From JANQOH01 sp965200095 (GTDB lineage Bacteria > Pseudomonadota > Alphaproteobacteria > UBA7887): a stretch of DNA of 64,000 bases. The stretch spans positions 1,426,001 to 1,490,000 of the forward strand of contig OZ241350.1 in assembly GCA_965200095.1 (NCBI GenBank), written 5' to 3'. Shown here piece by piece: positions 46,221 to 56,130 of this stretch. Within the stretch, counting starts at the first letter, position 1. Every line of letters starts with the position of its first letter. The notes beneath the pieces were generated by a model, which was given only the letters and a program-made list of their open reading frames with translations, searched no databases and was not told where the DNA came from. The translations under genes were made by a program, and so were the position numbers.

Positions 46221-46460
46221 GTGGATATCGCGGCATACGATCGAATACGAAAACAATTGGCCGTCGAGAGGGTCGCCAGGAACACGGCCGAGGGATATTT
46301 CTCCAGTTTCGACGGCGGCATTACGCGGACCGACAGTTACCATCCCCTGTGGAGATTCCTTCTCGTTTCTTTCTTCCTTGCATTCGACGCGGAGTCGGCG
46401 CTTTTCGCCATAAAATTCTTCGAAATCCTCAAAAGCTGTCGACCGGTCGGCGACGCCGGT
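46221..46460 (+). pseudogene. Remnant of a membrane glycosyltransferase (GT39-like)
   Basis: The plus strand encodes RVARNTAEGYFSSFDGGITR, then TDSYHPLWRFLLVSFFLAF and a further hydrophobic stretch, matching the loop-plus-helix near the N-terminus of dolichyl-phosphate-mannose-type glycosyltransferases, where a GG(I/V)..T.GYHPLW pattern is common. Only about 75 residues remain, without a start or the rest of the protein. The stretch is AT-rich. The intact SDR gene downstream is of a type often found near such transferases. Confidence 0.45.
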
Positions 46461-46622
46461 GCGGGTGAGCGCCTTGACGGCCGCATGAGTGTCGAAGGCC
46501 GCGCCGTTCATGCGACGACGATAGCCGGCGCAATCGCATCCGGAAACGGGCGGGGGAACTGCGATATATCCTCGCCGGACTGCCGCGGTCGGCGCGGACC
46601 GACAGATGCTACGGAGAGGGCG

Positions 46623-47408
46623 ATGTCCGGAAGGAGCGGTTCAACAGCGCCCGGCGGGCGGGGCGCCGCGGGCGGCGGCGAAACGGCGCTGGTTATCGGC
46701 GCCACGTCGGACATCGGCCGCACCATCGCGCGCCGGCTGGCGGCGGAAGGCTGCGCCTTGCAGCTCGCGGCGCGCGACCCGGCGCGGCTCGAACGGGAAG
46801 TCCGCGACATCCGCACGCGCGCGCCGGTCGCAGCGACGGGCCTCCGCTGCGACGTATTCGACGAAGACGGCGGTGTGTCGGCGCTCGACGCGCTCGATCC
46901 CCTGCCCGACATCGCCATATGCGTCATCGGGATGCTCGGCGACCAGGCGGAATGCGAACGCGACCCCGCCGCCGCCGAACGCTCGATGCGCGCCAACTAT
47001 ATCGGTCCCGCATTGCTGATGGGGGCGCTGGCCGAGCGCTTCGAACGGCGCGGCGGCGGAGTCCTGGTCGGCGTCGGGTCCGTTGCGGGCGACCGCGGGC
47101 GCGCCTCGAACTATGTCTACGGGTCGGCGAAGGCGGGGTTTGCGGCGTTCCTGTCGGGGCTGCGCTGCCGGCTCGCCGCGTCGGGCGTCCACGTCGCGAC
47201 GGTCAAGCCGGGCTTCGTGCGCACGCGCATGACCGACGGGATGGACCTGCCGGCGCGGTTGACGGCGACGCCCGAAGAGGTCGCCGCGGCGGTCGTCGGC
47301 GCGGTCCGCCGGCGCCGCGATGTCGTCTATGTGCGCCGCGTCTGGCGCCCGATCATGGGGATAATCCGCGCCCTTCCCGAACCGGTGTTCAAGCGGACGA
47401 AACTGTAG
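46623..47408 (+). CDS. Short-chain dehydrogenase/reductase (DprE2-like)
   Basis: 261 residues from ATG 46623 with GGAGAGGG upstream. Rossmann motif ALVIGATSDIGRTIARRLA, NADP-binding ARDPARLE, NY-containing RANYIGPALLM, catalytic Tyr-Lys as YGSAKAG, then VATVKPGFVRTRMT. The sequence resembles SDRs that reduce sugar 2-ulose intermediates (DprE2 type), but the identification rests on general pattern only. The open frame extends upstream through the glycosyltransferase remnant. Confidence 0.82.
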   Translation: MSGRSGSTAPGGRGAAGGGETALVIGATSDIGRTIARRLAAEGCALQLAARDPARLEREVRDIRTRAPVAATGLRCDVFDEDGGVSALDALDPLPDIAICVIGMLGDQAECERDPAAAERSMRANYIGPALLMGALAERFERRGGGVLVGVGSVAGDRGRASNYVYGSAKAGFAAFLSGLRCRLAASGVHVATVKPGFVRTRMTDGMDLPARLTATPEEVAAAVVGAVRRRRDVVYVRRVWRPIMGIIRALPEPVFKRTKL

Positions 47409-47427
47409 GGCCGCCCGCGCCGCAGCC

Positions 47428-50400
47428 TCACCACGTATCGATGTTCGGGCGCCGCTTGCCGGCGCGGGGCGGGCGCGGCGGCAGCGATTCGAGGCCGGCG
47501 ACGATCCAGCGACGCGAGTCGGCGGGGTCGATCACGTCGTCGAACTCGAAATGCGAGGCGACGTTCAGCGCCTTGCCGTGTTCGTAGGCGCGCGCGACCA
47601 TCTCGTCGAACAGCGCCTTGCGCGCCGCGGGGTCGGCGACCGCCTCGAGTTCCTTGCGGTAGCCGAGTTTCACGAACCCCTCCAGGCCCATGCCGCCGAA
47701 TTCGCCGGTCGGCCAGGAGACGGTGAACATCGGGGCGCGGAAACTGCCGCCCACCATCGCCTGGGCGCCGAGTCCGTAGGCCTTGCGCAGCACGATGGCG
47801 AAAACCGGAACCTCAAGATTCGCGCCGGTGACGAACAGACGACAGCAATGGCGCACCAGCGCAGTCTTTTCGACTTCCGGCCCGACCATCATGCCGGGGG
47901 TGTCGCACAGCACCAGAAGGGGCAGGTCGTGCGCGTCGCACAACTGCATGAAGCGGGCGGCCTTGTCGGCGCCGTCGCTGTCGATGGCGCCGGCGAGATG
48001 GCGCGGGTTGTTGGCGATCAGGCCGAGCGGACGGCCCTCGACGCGGACCAGCGCGGTCACGATGCCGGGGCCGAAATCGCGCCGCAGTTCGAGCGTCGAA
48101 CCGGCGTCGGCGAGGAGTTCGACGACCCGCCGGACATCGTAGACCCGCAGCCGGTTCTCGGGGATCGCCGCGCGCAGCAACCTCTGATCGGCGCAGTCCC
48201 AACCCTGCGTGTCCCCCTGGAAAAACGAGAGACAGGTCTTCGCCGCCGAGACCGCCGCGGCTTCGTCGGCGACGGCGATGTCGACGACGCCGTTGGCGCG
48301 CTGGACCGCCATCGGACCGACCTCTTCGGGGCGGAAGACGCCGAGACCGCCGCCCTCGATCATCGCCGGTCCCCCCATGCCGACGGTGGCGTCGGCGGTG
48401 GCGATGGTCACGTCGCAGCATCCGAACAGGGCGGCGTTGCCGGCGAAGCAGCGCCCCGACGCGACGCCGACCAGCGGTGCGAGCCCCGAAAGGCGCCCGA
48501 AAAGGCGGAACGCCTCGACATGCAGCCCCGCCGGCGGCGCGCCGTCGGTGTCGCCGGGCCGCCCGCCGCCGCCTTCCGCGAACAGGACCACCGGCAGGCG
48601 CCATTTTTCGGCGAGCTGGAACATGCGGTCCTTCTTCTCGTGGTTCCGGAACCCCTGGGTGCCGGCGAGGACCATGTAGTCGTAGGACATGACGACGCAG
48701 CGCGACTCGCGGTTGGGGAACATGTCGCCGTTGACGCGGCCGACGCCGGCGACCAGACCGTCGGCGGGGGTGCGGCGGATAAGGTCGTCGACGGGGCGGC
48801 GCTGGCGCTGCGCGGCGATGGCCAGCGCTCCGTATTCGACGAAACTTCCGGCGTCGCACAGGTCGTCGACATTTTCGCGCGCGGTGCGATGGCCGGTCTT
48901 GCGGCGGCGCGCCACCGCCTCCGCGCGCGCCGCATCGAGGCCCAGCGCGTGGCGTTCGCGCGATTCCGCCAGATCGGGACGGATGGCGTCGATATCGACG
49001 GTCTCGTCCGCGCCTGCGCTTTCGTCGGCCACGTCGCGGGGTTCGACGAAGGCGAGCGTGTCTCCCTCAAACACGGTGTCGCCGACGGCGACGGCGAATT
49101 CGCGCACCAGCCCGGCCGTGTCGGCGGCGATGACGTGCTCCATCTTCATGGATTCCATTACCAGCATCGGACGGCCGCGGGCCACGAGAGCGCCCGCCTC
49201 CGCCTCGATGGCGACGACCGTGCCCTGCATCGGCGCGCGCAGGAGCGCGACGCCTTCGGGCGTCGCCGGCGTCGCTTCGGGCTCTCGATCCGCCTGCCGC
49301 CGGCCGTGATCGAGCACCGCGAGCGGGTCTGCGGTGTCGATGACGGCGCCGGCGCGGCGCGGCGCGCGCCCGGGCGCGGCCACATGCCGCCGCGGCGGCG
49401 CCGTCTCCGCGGCCGCCAGAAGCTCGTCGATATGCTCCTCGACGAACCGTGTGTGGGCGGCGCCGGCGGCGACTTCGGGGCGCGCCAGCAGGGCTTGCAG
49501 GAAGGGGATGTTGGCGGCGGCGCCGTCGATGCGGAACTCGGACAGGGCGCGCCGGGCGCGGGCGGCGAGCGCAGCGAAATCGCGCCCCGGCGCATGGACG
49601 ATCACCTTCGCCAGCAGGGAATCGAAACGCGGATTGGTGCGATAGCCGGCATAGCCGTACCCGTCGACGCGCACGCCGGGCCCGGAAGGCGGGTCGTAAG
49701 CGGTCAACACGCCGCCGGTGGGGCGGGCGTCGCCGTCGGCGGTCATGGTTTCGAGATTGACGCGCGCCTGGAGCGCGCAGCCGGCGGGCGCCGCGGGTGC
49801 GGGGTCGAGGCCGATTTCCGAAAGCGGGCGCCCGGCCGCGATCTCGAGTTGCAGGCGCACCAGGTCCAGGCCCCACGCCGCCTCGGTCACCGTATGCTCG
49901 ACCTGGAGCCGCGCGTTCGCCTCGATAAAGGCCGGGCGTTCGTCTTCGTCGACGAGGAATTCGACCGTGCCGAGGCCGCGATAGCCCACCGCCTCGCCGA
50001 GGCGCACCGCAGCGGCGGCGAGAGCGCCGCGCGCGGCGTCGGAAAGCGACGGGTCGGGGGCCATCTCGATCAGTTTCTGATGCCGGCGCTGCACGCTGCA
50101 TGCGCGCTCGCCGAGATGAACGACGCGGCCCGAACCGTCGCCCACGATCTGAACCTCGACATGGCGGGCGCGGGGGAGCAGCGCCTCGACATAGAGACTG
50201 TCGTCGCCGAACGCCGCTTTCGCTTCGGAGCGGCAGCGCTCCCATGCGCCGTCGAGCGCGTCGATGTCGGCGACGGCGCGCATTCCGCGCCCGCCGCCCC
50301 CGGCCACAGCCTTGATCATCGCCGCGCCGCGGGCGGCGACGAACCGGCGCGCCTCTTCGCGGTCGGCGGGGCCCGTGCCGGCGGCGACGGGAACGCCGGC

Positions 50401-50775
50401 GCGCCGCGCGGCGTCGCGCGCGCGGGTCTTGTCGCCCAGAAGCCGCAGCACATCCGGCGACGGGCCGACGAAAACGAGACCGGCGCCGGCGCAGGCTTCC
50501 GCGAAACCCGCGTTCTCGGCCAGGAAGCCGTAACCGGGATGCACCGCGTCGCACCCGTTGGCGCAGGCGGCGTCGATGAGCGCGTCGGCGTCGAGCCAGG
50601 CGGCGGGGCCGGCGCCGGGGATCGCCGCCGCCGCGTCGGCCATGCGCACATGCAGCGAGTCCGCATCGTCGGCGCTGTGCACGGCGACGCTTTCGGCGCC
50701 GAAAGCGGCGGCCGCGCGGGCGATGCGGATCGCGATCTCGCCGCGGTTGGCGATCAGCAGGCGGGAGACGGCCAC
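47428..50775 (-). CDS. Single-chain acyl-CoA carboxylase (biotin carboxylase-BCCP-carboxyltransferase)
   Basis: 1115 residues from GTG 50775. Order: biotin carboxylase (1-450; MIKAVAGGGGRGMR, EANARLQVEHTVTE), biotin carrier (~512-580; biotinyl Lys544 in MESMKMEH), then carboxyltransferase (~600-1115; GVGRVNGDMFPNR, LVLCDTPGMMVGPE, VPVFAIVLRKAYGLGAQAM). This is the layout of the long-chain acyl-CoA carboxylases (LCC) known from Mycobacterium and Rhizobiales, where one chain does ATP-dependent carboxylation of acyl-CoAs. Upstream lies a luciferase-like monooxygenase gene (20-base gap), likely co-transcribed. The acyl substrate is not evident. Confidence 0.9.
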   Translation of the reverse strand: MAVSRLLIANRGEIAIRIARAAAAFGAESVAVHSADDADSLHVRMADAAAAIPGAGPAAWLDADALIDAACANGCDAVHPGYGFLAENAGFAEACAGAGLVFVGPSPDVLRLLGDKTRARDAARRAGVPVAAGTGPADREEARRFVAARGAAMIKAVAGGGGRGMRAVADIDALDGAWERCRSEAKAAFGDDSLYVEALLPRARHVEVQIVGDGSGRVVHLGERACSVQRRHQKLIEMAPDPSLSDAARGALAAAAVRLGEAVGYRGLGTVEFLVDEDERPAFIEANARLQVEHTVTEAAWGLDLVRLQLEIAAGRPLSEIGLDPAPAAPAGCALQARVNLETMTADGDARPTGGVLTAYDPPSGPGVRVDGYGYAGYRTNPRFDSLLAKVIVHAPGRDFAALAARARRALSEFRIDGAAANIPFLQALLARPEVAAGAAHTRFVEEHIDELLAAAETAPPRRHVAAPGRAPRRAGAVIDTADPLAVLDHGRRQADREPEATPATPEGVALLRAPMQGTVVAIEAEAGALVARGRPMLVMESMKMEHVIAADTAGLVREFAVAVGDTVFEGDTLAFVEPRDVADESAGADETVDIDAIRPDLAESRERHALGLDAARAEAVARRRKTGHRTARENVDDLCDAGSFVEYGALAIAAQRQRRPVDDLIRRTPADGLVAGVGRVNGDMFPNRESRCVVMSYDYMVLAGTQGFRNHEKKDRMFQLAEKWRLPVVLFAEGGGGRPGDTDGAPPAGLHVEAFRLFGRLSGLAPLVGVASGRCFAGNAALFGCCDVTIATADATVGMGGPAMIEGGGLGVFRPEEVGPMAVQRANGVVDIAVADEAAAVSAAKTCLSFFQGDTQGWDCADQRLLRAAIPENRLRVYDVRRVVELLADAGSTLELRRDFGPGIVTALVRVEGRPLGLIANNPRHLAGAIDSDGADKAARFMQLCDAHDLPLLVLCDTPGMMVGPEVEKTALVRHCCRLFVTGANLEVPVFAIVLRKAYGLGAQAMVGGSFRAPMFTVSWPTGEFGGMGLEGFVKLGYRKELEAVADPAARKALFDEMVARAYEHGKALNVASHFEFDDVIDPADSRRWIVAGLESLPPRPPRAGKRRPNIDTW

Positions 50776-50794
50776 GGCGCGCAGGCGGCGGCGT

Positions 50795-51862
50795 TCAGGC
50801 GGCGCGATCGAACCCGGCCAGCGGCCCGAGAACCCGTTCGACCTGCGGGAGGACCTCGCCGGCGAAGCGCTCCATCGACCGCAGCGCGCGCGCCTGGGAA
50901 ACGCGCCCGACGCGGAAATAGAGCGCGATATGGCAGGGGCGGGCGCGGCGCAGCAGGTCGACGCAGCGTTCGGCGCAATGCGCCGGGTCGCCGATCATCA
51001 GTTTGTCGACCATGTCTTCGGGCGCGGGTTCGCCGGCGAAGGGGGGCGCGCGCAGCAAACCGTCCTCGAGCGTTTCCTCGCGCTTGCGCAGGGTGACGGC
51101 GAGCCGCACCTGATAGAGCAGGTTCTCGGCGAATTCGACCGCTTCGGCGCGGCTGTCGCACACATGGGCGGCGGTGAGACCGGCGAACTTCATGCGCGCC
51201 GGGTCGAGGCCCGCGTCGGCGTGGACCTTCGCCAGCGCGTCGCGCGCCTCGACCAGGGCGTCGGCGCCGGTCGCGCGCCCGCTGGCGATGACGGGCCAGC
51301 CCTTTTCGGCGGCGCGGCGCAACAGGGGCGGCGCGGAGCCGGCGAGCCAGATTTCCGGGTGCGGTCTTTGCAGCGGCTTTACGTTGATCTGCGTCGGCGG
51401 CCGGCGGTAATGCGCGCCGTTATATTCGAAGGAGTCGCGGGAAAGGCCGCGCTCCAGGATGTCGAGCATTTCGAGGCTGCGCGAGGTCGACTCGGCGAGG
51501 TCGGCGCCGAAGCGTTCGAACTCGTAGGGCTGGTATCCCGAACCGACGCCGAGCACGAGCCGCCCGTCGCACATGGTGTCGGCGACGCCGATTTCGGCGA
51601 GCAGCCGCGCCGGGTTGTAGAGCGGCAGCACGACCACCCCGGTGGCGAGTTTGATGCGCTTCGTCTGCGGCGCGCACCAGGCCGCCATGAGCAGCGGCGA
51701 CGGGCTGAGGCTGTAGTTGGAGAAGTGGTGTTCGGCGAACCAGGCGGTGGAGAACCCCAGCGTATCGGCGAGGCGCACCTGTTCGGCGGCGTCGGCGATG
51801 AGCCGGCGCGGCTCCTGCGCCGCGTCGCGCCGGTTGATCAGACTGAACACCCCGAAATCCAT
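50795..51862 (-). CDS. LLM-class flavin-dependent oxidoreductase
   Basis: 355 residues from ATG 51862 (GAGGAGCGGGCG upstream); the open frame has an earlier ATG that adds 11 residues. Luciferase-like TIM barrel: MDFGVFSLIN, LGFSTAWFAEHHFSNY, LATGVVVLPLYNPARLLAEI, DGRLVLGVGSGYQPYEF and IWLAGSAPP. The family uses FMNH2 or F420. Operon partner of the carboxylase gene. Confidence 0.88.
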   Translation of the reverse strand: MDFGVFSLINRRDAAQEPRRLIADAAEQVRLADTLGFSTAWFAEHHFSNYSLSPSPLLMAAWCAPQTKRIKLATGVVVLPLYNPARLLAEIGVADTMCDGRLVLGVGSGYQPYEFERFGADLAESTSRSLEMLDILERGLSRDSFEYNGAHYRRPPTQINVKPLQRPHPEIWLAGSAPPLLRRAAEKGWPVIASGRATGADALVEARDALAKVHADAGLDPARMKFAGLTAAHVCDSRAEAVEFAENLLYQVRLAVTLRKREETLEDGLLRAPPFAGEPAPEDMVDKLMIGDPAHCAERCVDLLRRARPCHIALYFRVGRVSQARALRSMERFAGEVLPQVERVLGPLAGFDRAA

Positions 51863-51959
51863 CGCCCGCTCCTCCCCGCCGGAAGCGGCGCCCATGGTAG
51901 GCGGCCGTCGCCTGCGGGTCTACCGTGTCGAGCACTGCGTCGAGTCGGCTGACGATTCG

Positions 51960-52421
51960 CTCACCGTGCGCCGGCTCTTCGGACACAATGCATCCTGCCT
52001 GTCGCCCAACGGCGCAGCAACGGCTGAAACACCAGGCTGCCCCATGCGCGTCCGACAATCTCGATCCGTCACCGCTTCTTGCCATCGAGAGCCGTCTTGA
52101 GTTTCGGACCCGCTTGGACACTATCGACGAAAATACGGAGCATCGCGGAATCCGATGGCCAATCGACGAGTGCTATCGCGGTCCTGGATACTGATTGGGC
52201 GGAATGGCGCAACGACTGGTACTCCCGTCGGTGTAGGTGACAATATAACGCTTCCGGCCCGTAACCTTCTTGTCGGCGTCAAAGCCCCGCAGAACGTAGC
52301 TCCCCGTCGTCTTCACCAACTTCGCCCGCGATGCCCAGCGGTTAGCCGGTGCGCCTGTAGATTCGCTAGCCACTCGTTTCATCTTCCATAGGATCCTGCC
52401 AATTGCTTCCAAGCGATTCAC
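51960..52421 (-). mobile_element. Degraded IS5-family transposase remnant
   Basis: Minus-strand frames give LVKTTGSYVLRGFDADKKVTGRKRYIVTYTDG (in segments), IQDRD, DWPSDSAMLRIFVDSVQAG, PKLKTALDGKKR-stop-RIEIV and FQPLLRRWATGRM, the ordered C-terminal motifs of IS5/IS427-type transposases (SVKTT..RG.DA.KKV.GRKRHI, GPKL, RRW). Frames change at least twice and stops interrupt it. No terminal repeats were found. It lies just downstream of the BfiI-like operon. Confidence 0.75.
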
Positions 52422-52457
52422 TGTCGAGTTGTGAGGTCACGTTCGCTGTCGGATAAA

Positions 52458-53525
52458 TCAGACGCCGGCCGAGTCCCGGAACTCATCATTAGAAACAAAC
52501 CCGTACCGCTTGCCCCGGTTCCCGACGAAATTGACAGCGTGAACATCGAGCCACCTGCCAGCAGGAGTATTCCGGCGGTAGAGTCGGAGTTCGTAGCTGC
52601 TCTCGCCGACGCGGGAAATCGCCGCCACGTCCCCGGCCCTGGCCAGCCCGGTTCCTCGGAGCGCTCCCGTGCCGAGACGGAAATCTAGGTTGTTTTCCGC
52701 CTCGAAGGTGACTCGAACTGCTTCCGTTTGACCCATATCTACATAATTCATCTCGACGATGCACGAGTATGTTCTCTTCACTCCCCGCGCATTGGGAATG
52801 GTGAGGGCAGGGAAGAAATCGTAGCAGTCACGGCTAAGCCAAAAATACTGTGTTCCTCGCGCTTCAATGGAGCCGGGCGCAGCGTTGATCCGCACCGTGT
52901 CGGCGTGTCCGAGAACGACGATCAGCGTCACTTCATCCGTTTCGTCGAGAACAATGGTGGACGCCTGTTCGTCGTAGAGCAGCCGCCACGCGGGCGACGA
53001 CATGTTCTTTAGTTCCGGACGATGCATCTGCCAGTTTTGCTTCAGCATGCTCGCAATCAGGGCGTCCCACGAAAAACCCATGCTGCGGCATGTGGGACGG
53101 TCCAACAAAACTGACATTTCTACGTTCTGCGCCATTCCCGGTCCGGTAAAGTTACCGCTCGACACAATCACCATATCGCCTTCTCGCGTCCGGGAGCCAT
53201 AATTTTTCACATGCATAATTCGTTTGCGATTGATGAGGCGCACATCAGCGCCACATTCCAGCATTTCCCGCACAACCTGCCTGCTGGTGAGGTTCTGTCT
53301 CGCATTGCCGGCAAACAGGGCGATCACCTTGCCGCCCAACTCGACATGGCGGCGGAAGACGGGAAAAAAGCGGACGCCTCCATTGTAGTTTGCAAAGCCG
53401 GAAATGACGTAGAGAGTCCCTTCACCCGCCTCCTGTTCCCGAAGCCAGGCGCGTTCGAGGAACGAGACCAGCCCCTTGCCGCGACCTGTCGCGTAAACGC
53501 CGGGATGAACGGCAAGTTCATTCAT
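52458..53525 (-). CDS. BfiI-like type IIS restriction endonuclease (PLD superfamily)
   Basis: 355 residues, the BfiI size (~358). The N-terminal half is a phospholipase-D-type nuclease: H105 and K107 in IMHVKNYG, N125 in VSSGNFTG and E136 in NVEMSVL sit at the positions I recall for BfiI's active site. The C-terminal half (from ~190) would be the B3-like DNA-binding domain. BfiI cleaves without metal ions at a fixed distance from ACTGGG; whether this enzyme has the same target is not known. Its start overlaps the second methyltransferase by 4 bases. Last gene of a three-gene R-M operon. Confidence 0.85.
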   Translation of the reverse strand: MNELAVHPGVYATGRGKGLVSFLERAWLREQEAGEGTLYVISGFANYNGGVRFFPVFRRHVELGGKVIALFAGNARQNLTSRQVVREMLECGADVRLINRKRIMHVKNYGSRTREGDMVIVSSGNFTGPGMAQNVEMSVLLDRPTCRSMGFSWDALIASMLKQNWQMHRPELKNMSSPAWRLLYDEQASTIVLDETDEVTLIVVLGHADTVRINAAPGSIEARGTQYFWLSRDCYDFFPALTIPNARGVKRTYSCIVEMNYVDMGQTEAVRVTFEAENNLDFRLGTGALRGTGLARAGDVAAISRVGESSYELRLYRRNTPAGRWLDVHAVNFVGNRGKRYGFVSNDEFRDSAGV

Positions 53526-54994
53526 GAATTGCTCAAGATAACAAGGGTTTCGGCACGAACGGCGTTGCTGAAATGGTAGCCGTAGCGACGATAGGTCTGA
53601 AGCGGCATCAGCTCCTTCACCTTCCAGCCGGCATGGGCGGCGAGCGCCGCAAGGTGGGACGGAGTATCGATATCGTACCGAATTCCTCCAAGCACGGTGT
53701 GATTGTGCCCCACGATCAGGGCGAAGGGCGCTTCTGCACGCATGACTCCGCGAATGGCTCGAAAACTATTCCGCATGGACGCGAAGTAGCGATAGAGGAG
53801 CTCCGGTACGGCTCTGCGGCGGAACCCGTCGCGCTCGTTCAGGGACTCCTGAAGCCGGCGACAGAACGCGGCTTCGGCCTCCGGCAAGAATTCAGTATTT
53901 TCGTTCATAGCCTCCGTCATTTTTCGGCGCGCATCCTTGCGAAATTCGCGGCTGCCGATCAGCTCGGACTCGATCCCCGGAAGGTTGGCCGGTTCGAGTA
54001 GGCCGAGCCAGACAAGTGAGAGTCGCTGGGTATCGATGTACGGCAGCGCCATCGCGTAAGGAGGGCTGGTCACGGCAGCGTCGAACGGCCCCGCATCCGG
54101 AGCAAGGGATGTCGCATCGCAACGTTCAGCACGCCCCCGCGGCAGGCGGACGCCCAGAATCTCTTGTGTGGCCTCGAGCCTGACGAAGAATCGTTCGCAT
54201 GCCGCGACGAATACTTCGGAAAATGACCTGCGCGGCAATGGGGTCCTGCGCCGGCGGATGCGCAGATCCTTGGGATCCTGCAACGAGTAGTCGCGGAGCA
54301 GATTGCTCGCGATCGCGAGAAACACGGGCGTCGAGGCGCTGATCGCGCTCTCGATAGCGATGCGGATCCCTTCGATCATGTCCAGCATTTCCGGGGTGAA
54401 CCATGATCGAAGGTAACGGATGCGGGAAGTTTCGTTGACTGTAACGTCCCATCGGAACGCCGGACACGACAAGAGACGGCGTAAATCAGCCCGCAGATCG
54501 GTGACCGGTGTGGCGAGTGCCAAGAGTTTGGCGTTGGCCAGAAATACTGCGAAGGGATTCAGATCGATGCCGTGGCCCAGCACCCTTGCATGAGCGCATT
54601 CCACGAGTGTGGTACCGCTGCCACAAAAGGGATCGAGCACCCTTCGTCCGGAGCTGATTCCGAAGATGTTGAGCAGAACTTTCGCGATTTGCGGATTGAA
54701 TTTGCCCTTGTATTCGTGGAGACCGTGGACGGAATAACGGGTCGCCTGTCGCTTCCGGGCGGTGCGTGCAGCGCGCTCCAACCGGCTCTGAAACGTCTCT
54801 ATCGGCTCCGGACCGTTCACTCCTCCTGCAAAGTAGGTAAGTTTCCCCACCGCCTCGCCCTCGTTCCCGTCGGCCAGCTCGATCCCGCCAGGAACCTCGC
54901 GCAGGTCCGGATTTCCGAACAGTGCTGACACCTCGCGCACCGCGAGCTCCCGCTCGTAGGGATAATAGTTGTAGTCGTGCCAGTTCAGGCGCAC
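53522..54994 (-). CDS. N4-cytosine DNA methyltransferase, second of the BfiI-like system
   Basis: 490 residues from ATG 54994. Motif I VLDPFCGSGTTLVE and motif IV TSPPYAMALPY (SPPY, the N4-cytosine form) are both present, with motif I first. A long middle insert (DLRIRRRRTPLPRRSF) and a C-terminal substrate region follow. Asymmetric type IIS targets need one methyltransferase per strand, explaining the two paralogous enzymes in this operon. Overlaps the upstream methyltransferase by 10 bases and the nuclease by 4. Confidence 0.9.
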   Translation of the reverse strand: MRLNWHDYNYYPYERELAVREVSALFGNPDLREVPGGIELADGNEGEAVGKLTYFAGGVNGPEPIETFQSRLERAARTARKRQATRYSVHGLHEYKGKFNPQIAKVLLNIFGISSGRRVLDPFCGSGTTLVECAHARVLGHGIDLNPFAVFLANAKLLALATPVTDLRADLRRLLSCPAFRWDVTVNETSRIRYLRSWFTPEMLDMIEGIRIAIESAISASTPVFLAIASNLLRDYSLQDPKDLRIRRRRTPLPRRSFSEVFVAACERFFVRLEATQEILGVRLPRGRAERCDATSLAPDAGPFDAAVTSPPYAMALPYIDTQRLSLVWLGLLEPANLPGIESELIGSREFRKDARRKMTEAMNENTEFLPEAEAAFCRRLQESLNERDGFRRRAVPELLYRYFASMRNSFRAIRGVMRAEAPFALIVGHNHTVLGGIRYDIDTPSHLAALAAHAGWKVKELMPLQTYRRYGYHFSNAVRAETLVILSNS

Positions 54995-56130
54995 CCCGTT
55001 TCCTTCCGTTTGAGCACCAGCACGGTTTCCGTCTTGATGTTCGCGTGCGAAAGGTTGAAAGATTTACGGCTGGCGGGAAGCGTTCTCTCGGCCGAAAAGA
55101 CAAGATCGAACCCCACCGCAGTTTCTTCTATAATGCGGGCGTTGTCCACGACGCGGCCGTGTATGCGAGAACGGCCAACGACAAAACATGCGTATCCACC
55201 AGGAGTCAGAACCTTCCAGATCAGCTGAAAGGCCTTGGTCATTTGCCGTCCGAAATCTTCCTCGGTCTGATAATTGCGCTTGAAGAAATGAGCGCGGGCT
55301 CCGATTTCCCGTGCTTTGACAGCGAGTGGATCAAATCCAAGCCAATACATGCGGTATTTGTGGTAGAGCCAGTATTCGTAGGCGTTCGGATAGGGTGGTG
55401 ACGTGACAACCATGCCGATTGCGCCATCGCCGATAAAATCGGAATTGAACTCCAGAGAGTCGGCTTCGAACACCTCCGTCTGAGATAAAGGATAATTTCG
55501 TTCCGCGAGGACATCGTCGAGACGAACGGCGGCCCGAAGGAACAGTGTAAACACGTCATTGGTGCTTACATTCTTGTCGATCGCGGCGTAGCGGGTATCG
55601 CTCTCCTGTCGGGAAACGCGGACAACGATGCTTGAAAACGCCAGCCGCAGCGCATCGCGATGAACGGCGTCCGCTTCGCGGACGGCTTCGGTCAGAGCGG
55701 AAAGTGCACGCTGGATTGGGCCGTCAAACCAGTGGTCAAGGTTGGGGATCTCAGGGATTGCGGTGGCCGGCTTCCGCAGGGCGCGGTCGGCGACGACCGC
55801 TGCGGCTTCCCGAAGACCGGATGGCCGTGATGCGGTCTTCACCCGCGCTATCAGGCAGGCGATCGGATTGATGTCGATACCGACGGAAGGCAACCCTCTG
55901 CGTTGGCATTCCACGAGTGTGGTGCCGCTGCCGCAGAAGAGATCAAGCACCGCGGTGCCGGGCGCGATCGGCAAGGAGTCCAGTAACGCTCGCGGAAGTT
56001 CTGCAATGAATTTAGCCGGGTAGGGGTGGATTCCCTCAATACTGCTGTGGGCGACGCGTTCCGGAAAATTCCAGTCGATTTTCGCGAGTGTTCGGATGGG
56101 GGAAGGCGATATGTCGCCATAGGGGCTCAT
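54985..56130 (-). CDS. N4-cytosine DNA methyltransferase, first of the BfiI-like system
   Basis: 381 residues. Motif I VLDLFCGSGTTLVECQRRG and motif IV VTSPPYPNAYEYWLY (SPPY), followed by the conserved KYRMYWLGFDP and GGYACFVVGRS. Same family as its downstream neighbour but only distantly alike, consistent with modification of the other strand of an asymmetric site. Made before the nuclease in the operon, which helps protect the host. A 66-codon frame precedes it and overlaps the start by 4 bases. Confidence 0.9.
   Translation of the reverse strand: MSPYGDISPSPIRTLAKIDWNFPERVAHSSIEGIHPYPAKFIAELPRALLDSLPIAPGTAVLDLFCGSGTTLVECQRRGLPSVGIDINPIACLIARVKTASRPSGLREAAAVVADRALRKPATAIPEIPNLDHWFDGPIQRALSALTEAVREADAVHRDALRLAFSSIVVRVSRQESDTRYAAIDKNVSTNDVFTLFLRAAVRLDDVLAERNYPLSQTEVFEADSLEFNSDFIGDGAIGMVVTSPPYPNAYEYWLYHKYRMYWLGFDPLAVKAREIGARAHFFKRNYQTEEDFGRQMTKAFQLIWKVLTPGGYACFVVGRSRIHGRVVDNARIIEETAVGFDLVFSAERTLPASRKSFNLSHANIKTETVLVLKRKETGCA

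Noticed and set aside
47551..51096. A long plus-strand frame opposite the carboxylase gene
   Set aside because: Its translation is Ala/Gly/Arg/His filler without motifs, while the minus strand encodes a complete LCC-type carboxylase.
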